Source: an uncultured Bacteroidia bacterium
GTDB lineage: Bacteria; Bacteroidota; Bacteroidia; Bacteroidales; ML635J-15
Length of the DNA stretch: 64,000 nucleotides
Direction: 5' to 3'
NCBI GenBank assembly: GCA_902791865.1
Contig: CADAXK010000003.1
Span: 186,001 to 250,000 of the forward strand
The position numbers were made by a program, and so were the translations under genes. Positions 54,363 to 63,620 of this stretch are shown here, one piece after another. Within the stretch, counting starts at the first letter, position 1; each line of letters opens with the position of its first letter. The notes under the pieces are model-generated. The model was not told the DNA's origin, did no database searches, and saw only the letters and a list, made by a program, of their open reading frames with translations.

Positions 54363-56282
54363 ATGAAAAATACAGATAACTTGTTGATTAACGCACTATT
54401 GTGTATCTTTTTGCTTTTATTTGTTTCTGTGTCATTAAGAGCGCAGAAAGTTTGGACGGGAACTGGATTTGCATTGAATAACGGTTATCTTGTAACTAAC
54501 TGGCATGTGGTTGACGGAGCGCAAACCGTTCATATATATGGAATACGAGGTGATTTTACGAAGAAATATATTGCAGATGTAGTTGCAAAGGACAAAATAA
54601 ACGACCTTGCAATATTGAAGATTTCTGGCAATGGATTTCCGGGATTTGGTGCCGTTCCTTATAAAATTAGGACAACTACAGCTGAAGTCGCAGAAGAAAT
54701 TTTTGCACTTGGTTTCCCAATGACCGATATAATGGGTGACGAATTGAAATATACCGATGGTAGGATAAGTTCTTTGAGTGGATTTGATGGCGATGTTTCT
54801 ACATACCAGATTTCTGCACCCGTTCAGCCAGGCAATAGTGGAGGACCATTGTTGGATGATAATGGCAATGTAATAGGTATAGTGTGTGCAAAAATTGACA
54901 ATAGAATAGCCCAGAATGTAAATTATGCAGTCAAAGCTTTGTATTTAAAGAGTTTGGTAGAAACTATGCAAGTTACCAATGTGCTACCAGTAAATTCTCA
55001 AATGGTTAACTACCCTAGACGACAAGACAAGGTAAAAGCACTAAGGAATTTTGTGTTTTATATACAATGTTACGACAGAAAAATGCCTTTGGATGATGTT
55101 GCCAATCGTCTATCTTTTATTAATGTATCGCCGACAAGTTTATCTTTTTCGGAAAAACAAGAGAGCAAGACTTTGACAATCTCAACTAATGCTCCATCGT
55201 GGAAAGTATCATCTAAACCTGCTTGGTGTACAGTAACAAACAAGGCTGCGACATCAGTAACAATAAATGTAACGAAAAATGAATCGTATGAAAATCGTAG
55301 TGGAAGCATTGAATTGGAAACAAATGACAGCAAGTCCGCTTCTGTATATGTTTCGCAGTTGGGCAAAGAACGACCTTATATAACAGCAAATCATAAAAAC
55401 ATGGATTTCGACTCAAATGGTGGCAAAAAGGAGATTTCTATTTCAACAAATTCAGAATCTTGGGAAGTATCATCTAAACCTGCTTGGTGTACAGTAACAA
55501 GCAAGGCTGCGACATCAGTAACAATAAATGTATCGAAAAATGACTCGTATGAATCTCGTAATGGAGTAGTTGAGTTGAAAACAAATGATGGAAAGATTGG
55601 TTCTGTATATGTTTCACAGTTAGGAAAAGAAAAACCTTATATTATAACTACTCCTTCAGGCATAAATTTTAGAGCAATGGGAGGGCAAAAAGAATTATCA
55701 ATCTCAACAAATTCAGATTCATGGGAAGTGTCTTCAAAACCAGATTGGTGTATCATAACAAACCAAACGGCAACAACAGTAACAATAAGTGTTATGAAAT
55801 ATGATGCTATTCGTAATGGAATAATTATATTAGAAACAAACGATGGTATAACTGCCAATGTTTCGGTATCACAATCTAATGAATGGATAGATTTAGGATT
55901 ACCAAGTGGTACTTTGTGGAAGGACAAGAACGAGAAAGACGGATTCTATACTTACGATGAGGCAATCGGTAGGTTCGGAGCCAATTTGCCAACAAAGGAA
56001 CAAATGGATGAACTTAATAATTATTGTAAGTGGACATGGACTGGTAACGGTTATAAAGTGATAGGACCAAGAGGAGAGTTCATTGTTATTCCAGCTGCAG
56101 GCTACCGTAGTTGCAACGGGAACGAGAGCAACGTGGGTTTCTTCGGTCGCTATTGGTCGATCACGTCCGATGGTTCTGGACATGCTTGGATACTCGACTT
56201 TGATTCGGAAAGAGTGGGTATGTACAACCTAAGCCAGTGTGGCGGGCGATCCGTACGCCTCGTGTGTAATAAGGAGGAGTAA
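54363..56282 (+). CDS. Secreted trypsin-like protease with three BACON domains and a FISUMP domain
   Basis: 639 residues from ATG 54363. Signal peptide LLCIFLLLFVSVSLRAQ. Protease domain (about 30-220) of the HtrA-like S1C type with an intact triad: H48 in VTNWHVVDG, D81 in NDLAILKI, S159 in PGNSGGPLL. Three BACON modules (about 254-515), each with LSFSEKQESKTLTISTN- and SSKPAWCTVTN-like strands; modules 1 and 2 are close DNA duplicates. FISUMP end (about 516-639; WIDLGLPSGTLWKDKNEKDG to GGRSVRLVCNKEE). The frame is open from 54270 and would add MNNCIFCGTENEDTAQ, a half zinc-knuckle. It lies 19 bases before the RT gene. Confidence 0.8.
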   Translation: MKNTDNLLINALLCIFLLLFVSVSLRAQKVWTGTGFALNNGYLVTNWHVVDGAQTVHIYGIRGDFTKKYIADVVAKDKINDLAILKISGNGFPGFGAVPYKIRTTTAEVAEEIFALGFPMTDIMGDELKYTDGRISSLSGFDGDVSTYQISAPVQPGNSGGPLLDDNGNVIGIVCAKIDNRIAQNVNYAVKALYLKSLVETMQVTNVLPVNSQMVNYPRRQDKVKALRNFVFYIQCYDRKMPLDDVANRLSFINVSPTSLSFSEKQESKTLTISTNAPSWKVSSKPAWCTVTNKAATSVTINVTKNESYENRSGSIELETNDSKSASVYVSQLGKERPYITANHKNMDFDSNGGKKEISISTNSESWEVSSKPAWCTVTSKAATSVTINVSKNDSYESRNGVVELKTNDGKIGSVYVSQLGKEKPYIITTPSGINFRAMGGQKELSISTNSDSWEVSSKPDWCIITNQTATTVTISVMKYDAIRNGIIILETNDGITANVSVSQSNEWIDLGLPSGTLWKDKNEKDGFYTYDEAIGRFGANLPTKEQMDELNNYCKWTWTGNGYKVIGPRGEFIVIPAAGYRSCNGNESNVGFFGRYWSITSDGSGHAWILDFDSERVGMYNLSQCGGRSVRLVCNKEE

Positions 56283-56301
56283 TAATTGATAAAATTATAA
56301 T

Positions 56302-59028
56302 ATGAGTAAGGAAGATATTATAAAACAAGCATATATAAAACTTCGTAGTGCCATATACTTCGAAAAGGGAAATCTTATTCTTCAGCGAAAATTTGTAGAA
56401 TTTGCATGTGAGCATAATAATGACATAAATGATGTGTTGAAACACATGATAATTTGGTTTGATAATGCAGAATTGATAAATCATAGTATAGATGTCATAG
56501 GCATATACACTTTACCCAAAAAGTTCACAACAACTGAAAGTACGACAAAAAATTATATTTCGAATAACCATACAAATGACAAAAACAATGTAGAACGAGT
56601 ATATATATTCGCAGATATTCCAATTGAACTACATATTGTGGCAGTTATATGGGTGTTGATGCATTATAAAAAAATTGAAAACAAACTATTGCCATGTTGC
56701 AAAGCAAATAGACTCGCCATTGCTGATGATACAAAAGAAATTCCTGCTGGTAAGAGTTTGTATAAACCATACTTTAAGCAATATCAGAATTGGTGGTCAA
56801 AAGCAATTGACGAAGCCAATCATATTATTGAAAATGAAGCAAATGCTTATATTTTAAGTTTAGATATACAAAATTATTATCATACAGTTGATTTTCCGTT
56901 AAATGAAAAGATATTAGGTAATAGTGATAAAGAGTTTGACAAAAAAATAAATGATATTTTTGTAAAAACACATGAAAATTACACGGCAAAGTTTAACAAG
57001 ATGTTTAATGGTTCAGAACTGAATCAAAATAAGGGAGTTCGATTGCCTATAGGACTATATTCTTCTCCATTGCTTGCCAATATTTATCTGCACGAACTTG
57101 ATTTAAAGATTGAAGATTCTATTATGCCATCGTATTATGGGCGTTATGTTGATGACATATTACTTGTTTTCCGTTCTGTATCAAAATGCTTTAAATCTGT
57201 GGATGATTTCATTCAGAAGAAAATGAACGACATTTTAGTCCCTTTAAAAACGGAAGGGCAAGATATAATATATAATTTGAAAGATTTTCCGACATTGACA
57301 CTTCAGTCAGAAAAAATTTCGCTATACTATTTTGATAAGGATTATTCAACAAGTCTTTTGTCTAAATTTGAAGCCGAACAGAAAAGAAGAAGCAGTGAGT
57401 TTAGGTTTATATCTGATGATGAAGATACACGCTACAATGACGAAGAACTGAAATGCTTTGATAATTGTTTTGATACGAATGATGATTCATCAGCAAGATT
57501 CAAACCTCAAATAGAAAATAAATACAAACTAAGTTGCTTCCTTGCAAAATACATCCGTCGTAAGTTGATAAAAGGGAAATTATACGGCAAGAAAGATGGC
57601 GAAAAAATAAAACGATATTTTAAGGGGTGCAATTTGATAAACAATTATCAATTATGGGAGAAACTTTTTGTAATTTATGCAGTATCTGACAATGTGAAAG
57701 ACTTTTTGCAATTGCGTGATGAAATAAATTCAGAAATTGATAAAATTGAAATTGCACAGATTAAAGATTGGTCTTCATATACGGACAAAGATGTATTAAA
57801 ATATAGGCTGACCGAATATTTGAAGATATCACAAGAAAAAGCGATAAATCTTTTAGGTGAAAAATCAAAAACTGAATTTAAAGATATTATAGATGACGCA
57901 GAAAAATTTAGAAGGACAAATTTTATTCGTCATCAGTATCTAAACATATTCAAAGATATAGATACCAAATCTGATAATCCATATGATTTACACATATACG
58001 AAAAAGCATGCATAAATTTCTTTAATTACTTAAAGACAAACAAAGAAGATTTTTCATATAATATTGTATGTAATGATTTAAAAAATGTCAAATGCAGTGA
58101 AAATATATTTGAAATAGATTCAGAAAAAAGACTTAAAAGTGTTAATGTCGCAATTGTTAATAAATATGTTTTAGACAATGCGTTAAAGGAAAGCAGGAGA
58201 GGTACCGACAGAAAATTACCTTCGGAAGAAATTGAGCAATATCTTCTAGTGCTTGATCTGGTAGAAAAGACTAAAGATTGTAACATGTTCGTTATGCCGG
58301 AACTCTCGTTGCCAATAGAAATGCTTCCTATTTACTTGCAATGGTCCGCAAAAAAACAAGTTGCATTTATAGCGGGATTAGAATACATTAACGAAAATAA
58401 AGAAATTTATAATATTGCTGTTGCTTGTATTCCATTCGAAATAAACCACAGAAAAGATTGTATTCCTATTTTTAGGTTAAAAAAGCATTATGCTCCCCAA
58501 GAAAAACAAATCATAGAAAAAGAAAATTTCAAAATGCCCAAATCGTTTAATAACCAATACAAATTAATCAACTGGAAAGGATTTCGTTTTTCAATATACA
58601 ATTGTTTCGAATTAACTTCAATAAAAGACAGAAGTCTATTTCTTGGCAGAATAGATGCTATTTTTGCAATTGCATATAATAAGGATACTACATATTATAA
58701 CAATATTGTAGAAGCTACTGCTAGAGATTTGCATTGCTATGTCATTATAAACAATACTTCTCAATATGGAGATTCTCAAATAATAGTTCCCAAAAATAGT
58801 GACAACAAATGCATACTGAAGGTAAAAGGTGGAACGGATAAGAAAAATACTGTTAATGTGTTGGTTGGAGAACTAAATTTAGAATCACTTAGAAATTTTC
58901 AATTATACGGAGACTGTGTGAAAAATGATGAAGAAAAATATAAACCGTTACCAGCAGGATATCCTATTGAAGAAAGATGCTCTGATTTGACCAATAACAA
59001 CCAAAATGATCTATCGGAAAATACATAA
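56302..59028 (+). CDS. Reverse transcriptase-nitrilase fusion, antiphage DRT type (UG1/UG5-like)
   Basis: 908 residues. An N-terminal RT (about 100-345): motif A SLDIQNYYHTVDF (D188), the GVRLPIGLYSSPLLANIYL motif and YVDD (282-285). A helical middle (about 400-600) follows, then a C-N hydrolase/nitrilase domain (about 610-880) with a likely triad E667 (MFVMPELSLP), K727/728 (RLKKHYAPQ) and C768 (IYNCFE), and NNTSQYGDS as in nitrilase-fold acyltransferases. RTs of the Unknown Groups fused to nitrilase are defence-associated reverse transcriptases of the DRT1 type. The SQ motif of DGR reverse transcriptases is absent. AT-rich composition differs from the core genes. Confidence 0.85.
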   Translation: MSKEDIIKQAYIKLRSAIYFEKGNLILQRKFVEFACEHNNDINDVLKHMIIWFDNAELINHSIDVIGIYTLPKKFTTTESTTKNYISNNHTNDKNNVERVYIFADIPIELHIVAVIWVLMHYKKIENKLLPCCKANRLAIADDTKEIPAGKSLYKPYFKQYQNWWSKAIDEANHIIENEANAYILSLDIQNYYHTVDFPLNEKILGNSDKEFDKKINDIFVKTHENYTAKFNKMFNGSELNQNKGVRLPIGLYSSPLLANIYLHELDLKIEDSIMPSYYGRYVDDILLVFRSVSKCFKSVDDFIQKKMNDILVPLKTEGQDIIYNLKDFPTLTLQSEKISLYYFDKDYSTSLLSKFEAEQKRRSSEFRFISDDEDTRYNDEELKCFDNCFDTNDDSSARFKPQIENKYKLSCFLAKYIRRKLIKGKLYGKKDGEKIKRYFKGCNLINNYQLWEKLFVIYAVSDNVKDFLQLRDEINSEIDKIEIAQIKDWSSYTDKDVLKYRLTEYLKISQEKAINLLGEKSKTEFKDIIDDAEKFRRTNFIRHQYLNIFKDIDTKSDNPYDLHIYEKACINFFNYLKTNKEDFSYNIVCNDLKNVKCSENIFEIDSEKRLKSVNVAIVNKYVLDNALKESRRGTDRKLPSEEIEQYLLVLDLVEKTKDCNMFVMPELSLPIEMLPIYLQWSAKKQVAFIAGLEYINENKEIYNIAVACIPFEINHRKDCIPIFRLKKHYAPQEKQIIEKENFKMPKSFNNQYKLINWKGFRFSIYNCFELTSIKDRSLFLGRIDAIFAIAYNKDTTYYNNIVEATARDLHCYVIINNTSQYGDSQIIVPKNSDNKCILKVKGGTDKKNTVNVLVGELNLESLRNFQLYGDCVKNDEEKYKPLPAGYPIEERCSDLTNNNQNDLSENT

Positions 59029-59520
59029 ACTTTCTTTCGTGTCGGATTTTACATACTTATAGCAACAAGCTATTGGCTATAATCTGATTGAACTATCATT
59101 CCCTTCAATTTTGTAATCTGCTCCATTAAATCTTCAATAACAAACTCACAAGCATAGACCCTAACTTAGACACTAAATTCATTGCAAATGAAGAATTATC
59201 TTTGTCTTTCCGAATTTACAACCTATAACTCAGCAACATACTTTCTTACTGCCTATTTAGCCATAGAGCAAAAAATCCGTCTGAACATTTTTTCATAAAA
59301 TGGAAATCATAAAATGGAAAAATAATTTGTACTGTTTAAAAGGCTAGCAATTAAAGGATTAAAAATCCTGATATTCATATAGTCTGGATTGTTGCTAAGG
59401 CAACGAACTAAAGGTTGCAAATCCAGACAACATTGAAGGCAGCGAGCTAAAGGTTCACAAATCCAGACAACATTGAGAGGAGGAAACGATTTATTGTAAA
59501 AGCAATGTTTATTAATTTTT
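59029..59520. other. AT-rich gap behind the RT gene, with tandem repeats
   Basis: No protein gene. It has a TATCTTTG -7-like element at 59197-59204 without a good -33, a 14-bp tandem TCATAAAATGGAAA x2 (59293-59320), and a 39-40 bp tandem duplication (59401-59480) that shares GCGAGCTAAAGGTT and AATCCAGACAACATTGA. AGTCTGGATT at 59381 is the inverted form of AATCCAGACA. A non-coding RNA cannot be excluded. Confidence 0.5.
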
Positions 59521-59588
59521 TCAGTGCGTTGAAGAAATTTGTACAAAATTATTCATTGCGTTGAAGATTTTAATTATTTTTGCATTGA
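59514..59588 (+). promoter_or_regulatory. Control region of the DUF4143 ATPase (left copy)
   Basis: Two TCAKTGCGTTGAAG sites at 59521 and 59553 (32 bp apart) and a TATTTTTG -7 element at 59575-59582. About 72 bases are repeated downstream of the gene at 60741-60812. Confidence 0.65.
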
Positions 59589-59603
59589 CAAAAAGAATGA
59601 ATT

Positions 59604-60734
59604 ATGATTGAAAGAAGATTGGCAAATGTTATTTCAAGTTTGTTGACAAACCAAAAGGTTATGCTTGTATATGGAGCAAGACGAGTTGGTAAAACCGTAT
59701 TAATCAGGCAGGTGTCGGAAAAGTATGCGGGAAAGACTTTGTTCCTGAACGGAGAAGATGCTTCTACGGAAGTAATGTTTCGGGAAAGAACAGCAGCGCA
59801 TTATAGGCAATTGCTTAGCGGAGTTGACCTTTTAATAATTGATGAGGCGCAAAATATTCCTGAAATTGGCAAAATATTGAAGCTGATAGTTGATGATGTT
59901 GAAAACATTCAGGTCATTGCATCTGGTTCTTCCTCATTTGATTTGCGAAATCAAACTGGCGAGCCATTGGTCGGAAGGTCATACACTTTCCACTTATCGC
60001 CATTGTCTGCTGAGGAATGGCTGACGCAAATTCCTGCCGCACAATTATATATGGATCTTGAAGAACGTCTTGTATATGGCAACTACCCTGAGCTTCTTTC
60101 TATTAAAAGTTTTGAGCAAAAGCAAATGTACTTAAGCGAGCTTGCGCAATCGTACCTGCTTAAAGATATTCTGACATTGGACGGCATAAAAAACTCAAGC
60201 AAAATGTATAATCTATTGCGCTTGGTTGCTTTTCAAATGGGGAGCGAAGTTTCGTATGACGAACTCGGCAAACATCTGTCGTTGAGCAGGAACACTGTGG
60301 AAAAATACCTTGATTTGCTAGCAAAAACTTTCGTAATCTATCGGCTTCCGGCGTATTCGCGTAATCCGCGCAAGGAGGTCAGTAAAGCTGGCAAATGGTA
60401 TTTCTACGACAATGGCATTCGAAATGCTGTAATTGGAGATTTCCGTCCGCTTGCGATACGGCAGGATGTTGGGGCATTGTGGGAAAGTTATATGATATCG
60501 GAGCGTATGAAACTCAACGACAACAGACACGGCACTTCTATGTACTATTTCTGGCGAACATACAATGGACAGGAAATTGACTTGATAGAAGAGCGCAACG
60601 GAGAATTGAAGGCTTTTGAGTTCAAGTGGGGAGATAAAAAGCCGAAGTGTCCCAGTTCGTTCAAGGACAACTATCCCGATGTGCCATTTACATCAGTAAA
60701 TAAATCCAACTTCATTGATTTTGTAACGAAATAA
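59604..60734 (+). CDS. AAA_14/DUF4143 family ATPase
   Basis: 376 residues. Walker A VYGARRVGKTVLIRQ, Walker B DLLIIDEAQNIPEI and sensor IASGSSSFDLRN form the AAA_14 domain (about 1-150); a winged-helix-like part (YDELGKHLSLSRNTVEKYLD) and the C-terminal DUF4143 restriction-endonuclease-like fold (about 250-376: WRTYNGQEIDLIEERNGELK, AFEFKW) follow. The E-x-D...E-x-K type residues EIDLIEE/AFEFK suggest a nuclease-like core. The family is abundant and variably present in Bacteroidales; role unknown. It lies between two copies of the same control sequence. Confidence 0.85.
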   Translation: MIERRLANVISSLLTNQKVMLVYGARRVGKTVLIRQVSEKYAGKTLFLNGEDASTEVMFRERTAAHYRQLLSGVDLLIIDEAQNIPEIGKILKLIVDDVENIQVIASGSSSFDLRNQTGEPLVGRSYTFHLSPLSAEEWLTQIPAAQLYMDLEERLVYGNYPELLSIKSFEQKQMYLSELAQSYLLKDILTLDGIKNSSKMYNLLRLVAFQMGSEVSYDELGKHLSLSRNTVEKYLDLLAKTFVIYRLPAYSRNPRKEVSKAGKWYFYDNGIRNAVIGDFRPLAIRQDVGALWESYMISERMKLNDNRHGTSMYYFWRTYNGQEIDLIEERNGELKAFEFKWGDKKPKCPSSFKDNYPDVPFTSVNKSNFIDFVTK

Positions 60735-60740
60735 TTACTA

Positions 60741-60812
60741 AATTTTTCATTGCATTGAATAAATTAGTACAAAAATCTTCAATCAGTTGAAGATTTTCAT
60801 TATTTTGCATAG
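60741..60812. repeat. Right copy of the DUF4143 control region
   Basis: TCATTGCATTGAAT (60747) and TCAATCAGTTGAAG (60779), again 32 bp apart, followed by GATTTTCATTATTTTGCAT. No gene of this family follows; the next gene is convergent. Confidence 0.65.
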
Positions 60813-60945
60813 CTCACAAGTGTGATTACTTTGTGTACGAAAGATTATTGCTGGGGCCTTTTTACGAGAATATCACTACATATCCTCCATCGACAGCAGT
60901 CTATATTCAATTTCGTAGCCATTGAGATTTGGCTTCAGCACTAAT

Positions 60946-63477
60946 TTATCTTATCACCCACTTTCCAGCACCAACAATTTGCTCTTTCGCTGTGCCTGGG
61001 TAAATTGTAGCTGATGCGCCTACAGGAACTGTGATTTTCATTTCTGTTGCGGTTATTTCGACAACAATATCGCCCAAAGGTGTCGGTTTTGTTGCTTTTA
61101 CCCAACTGATACCGTCTGCGTTTTGCGGGTCGATAAAGAAATGTCGGTAACCGGGAGCCGACTCGTCGGGACGGATGCCTGCCAAAGCTTGATAAAACCA
61201 AGTGCCGATGCCGTTGTAGCAGTTGTGTACGCGACTGCGCTCATGTCCCCACGATTCCCAAGTCGCGGTTGCTCCGTTGGCAATCATATATAGGTAACCA
61301 GGATAGTCAGGTTGGCGCAAGATGGTAGCCATCAAGTCGGTATGCTTTGTGCTTGTTGCCCATTCGGTGAAGATCGGCACACCGAACAATCCTACGGCAA
61401 TGTGCGACTTGTATTTTCCGTACGAATCAGCAATTAGTTGTTCGGTAACTTCTTGTGCTACATTGTTTTCGGCGGCAATGCCTGTCAGCAGGGCGTAGGC
61501 GTTGTCGAAAGGTGTTCCATTGGCATAACTGTGTGTTTCGGAATGATAGAACTGCTTGTGGATGGCGGAATTCAGCCGTTTGCGCTTGTCGGCGAACTTT
61601 TGTACATCGTCGGGGCGACCAAGCAGTTTTGCCATCTTTACCATGTCGGCAAGACATTCGCTGATAAAACAGTTGTTGGCGTGTATTACCGACTCACCGC
61701 CCATATCAACGCCTTGGGGAGCAAGCCAGTCGCCGAGGAACCACATCCGCTTTTTGGTGTCGGGCCAAGGCTGGAGAAGTTCGTCCTTGCTGTGCTTCTC
61801 GACAAATCCGAGCCATAGTTTCATCTTTTCGTATAGCTTGTCAATCATGCGGCGGTCGCCATAATTAAGATATGTCCGCCATGGCGCTTTTATTATGAAT
61901 CCGCACCAGTATGGACCGCCACCAGTCGGGAACGACGGTGCCACATACGCCAGCGAGCCATCGCTGTCGATTGACTCGCCCCAGGCTGTAAGCCAGTTGA
62001 TGTAGGTCGGAAGCACATCGTACATTGTTTGCAAAGTCATTGTGGAGGAATTGCCGTCGCCGCCATAGCCCATTCGCTCAAGGTGCGGACAGTCGACCAT
62101 ATATCCGCTGAAAGTGAGACATTGCAGAGTATATTTTACAAGGTCGTGGACGGTGTTCAGTTTTTCGTCGGAGCAAGAGAATGTTGCCGATTTGTCAATG
62201 TCCAATGCACTAATTTGCAACGCTTTGATGTCTTGTATTTCGGCATTGCTGATTTTTACATATCGGAATGCGTGATGATGGAATTTGTTGCAGAAGCTTT
62301 CGTTTGACTTGCCATTTGCAATGTAAATGTCGCTTTCGCCCTGACTTTCAAATTTTCCGCCGATGGGAATATAGTCGTTGTATTCCATTGTGACTTCCTG
62401 ACCTTTCTGCAACTGACCGAACGACACTTGTAGCCAGCCAGTTATCACGCGCCCAAAATCGATTAGCAACGAACCATCATCTTGCTTTTCGACGGATTTT
62501 GGCTGTAGGCTGTCGATTATGCGGTTGCCTTCGAAAAGTTGTGGCGAGGTGCGCATTCCTTCAACATTGTAGGCCGTTGCCGGTTGCCATTGTGGTTGAA
62601 AATTTACATCGAAGCGTTCACCGCCGAACTGCAAGGGCATCCAAGTTCCGGTGTAGCTGTATCCGCTTGGCGAGGCTTGCCACGAAGTGTCGGTCTGGAC
62701 GATGGTTTTGCTTGTACCGTTTGAAATCTCACAAATTTCGGCTTTTACAAGCGGACCGTCGAACGGCACACCGAAAATATTGTTGCGGTACCAGCCTTGT
62801 CCGAGCCAGATTGTGATTTCGTTTTCGCCGTTGCGGAGGTGTGGTGTGATGTCGTAGGTTACAATGAGCGAATGCTTGTCGAGTTGGGAGACGGCAGGTT
62901 GCAAAATCTTGTCACCGACTTTCGTTCCGTTTACATAAAGTTCGTGGTAGCCTAGCGAGTTGATGTGCGCGAGGACTTTGGTTTTGCCTTTCTGCAACTT
63001 TACGCTAAACTTTTTTGTGAGCATCGGTGTCGGAGCAAGTCCGTCACCCTGCTTGCAACCGATGTATTGTCCGTTCATATTGCCGAGAATGCCGATGCCA
63101 AAGCGTTCAATTTTGCTCCAACCCGAACTAGTTTCGTTCTCGTCCCAAGTGCGAACGCGCCAGTAGTAAAGTTTCCGTTCTTGCAAAGTAGTGCCTGTGT
63201 ATGCAACCATAATTTGCTTGCCAGACTCTATGCGACCACTTTTCCAGATGTCGGCACGACCTTTGGCGAGTGCGGCACTGTCGGAAGCGATTTGTATTTC
63301 GTAAGCTTTTTGCTTTTGGTTGTTATGAGTGAGTGTGTTCTTCCAACAGAAATGCGGAGTAGTGGTTTCGATGCCAAGAGGCGATTGCAGACCTTCGCAG
63401 CGCAGGTCAAAGACTTGTGCGAAAGCTGCTGCTGATAGCAGGCAGAGGGATAGTAATATGGGAAAAATGTTTTTCAA
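60946..63477 (-). CDS. Alpha-L-rhamnosidase, GH78 family
   Basis: 843 residues. Signal peptide SAAAFAQ; N-terminal Fn3/beta-sandwich modules (about 22-130; VFDLRCEGLQSPLGIETTTP, YYWRVRTWDENETSSGW), the rhamnosidase-N domain (about 150-300; HINSLGYHELYVNGTKVGD), a concanavalin-like module (about 310-420), the (alpha/alpha)6 catalytic domain (about 430-740; CPHLERMGYGGDGNSSTMTL with catalytic acids, WATSTKHTDL, WESWGHERSRVHNCYN) and a C-terminal beta domain. Releases alpha-linked rhamnose from pectin or glycosides in the periplasm. No SusC/SusD pair is in the window, so its utilisation locus is not visible. Confidence 0.92.
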   Translation of the reverse strand: MKNIFPILLSLCLLSAAAFAQVFDLRCEGLQSPLGIETTTPHFCWKNTLTHNNQKQKAYEIQIASDSAALAKGRADIWKSGRIESGKQIMVAYTGTTLQERKLYYWRVRTWDENETSSGWSKIERFGIGILGNMNGQYIGCKQGDGLAPTPMLTKKFSVKLQKGKTKVLAHINSLGYHELYVNGTKVGDKILQPAVSQLDKHSLIVTYDITPHLRNGENEITIWLGQGWYRNNIFGVPFDGPLVKAEICEISNGTSKTIVQTDTSWQASPSGYSYTGTWMPLQFGGERFDVNFQPQWQPATAYNVEGMRTSPQLFEGNRIIDSLQPKSVEKQDDGSLLIDFGRVITGWLQVSFGQLQKGQEVTMEYNDYIPIGGKFESQGESDIYIANGKSNESFCNKFHHHAFRYVKISNAEIQDIKALQISALDIDKSATFSCSDEKLNTVHDLVKYTLQCLTFSGYMVDCPHLERMGYGGDGNSSTMTLQTMYDVLPTYINWLTAWGESIDSDGSLAYVAPSFPTGGGPYWCGFIIKAPWRTYLNYGDRRMIDKLYEKMKLWLGFVEKHSKDELLQPWPDTKKRMWFLGDWLAPQGVDMGGESVIHANNCFISECLADMVKMAKLLGRPDDVQKFADKRKRLNSAIHKQFYHSETHSYANGTPFDNAYALLTGIAAENNVAQEVTEQLIADSYGKYKSHIAVGLFGVPIFTEWATSTKHTDLMATILRQPDYPGYLYMIANGATATWESWGHERSRVHNCYNGIGTWFYQALAGIRPDESAPGYRHFFIDPQNADGISWVKATKPTPLGDIVVEITATEMKITVPVGASATIYPGTAKEQIVGAGKWVIR

Positions 63478-63514
63478 TTTTGCTGAGTTTGAAAAATTGT
63501 TATGGATTTATAAT

Positions 63515-63548
63515 TCTGTGGAGTCGTGGCGCGCCGCGACCCCACAGA
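63515..63548. repeat. Palindrome TCTGTGG...GGCGCGCC...CCACAGA
   Basis: 34 bp inverted repeat with three unpaired positions, TCTGTGGAGTCGTGGCGC plus GCCGCGACCCCACAGA, surrounded by ATTGTACATTATTC and ATTGTCAATTGCTAATTG simple repeats. Same context as 33405 and 42954. Confidence 0.75.
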
Positions 63549-63620
63549 TTATCCATTACAATTGTACATTATTCTTTTCCATTGTCAATTGCTAATTGTC
63601 CATTATCAATTGTCCATCAT

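Noticed and set aside
56302..59028. Diversity-generating retroelement reverse transcriptase
   Set aside because: Motif reads PIGLYSSPLLAN rather than the DGR SQ form, the protein is 908 residues with a nitrilase end, and no template repeat or Avd gene is present.
59307..59546. 79-residue minus-strand frame
   Set aside because: Translation of the 40-bp tandem duplication; not a protein.
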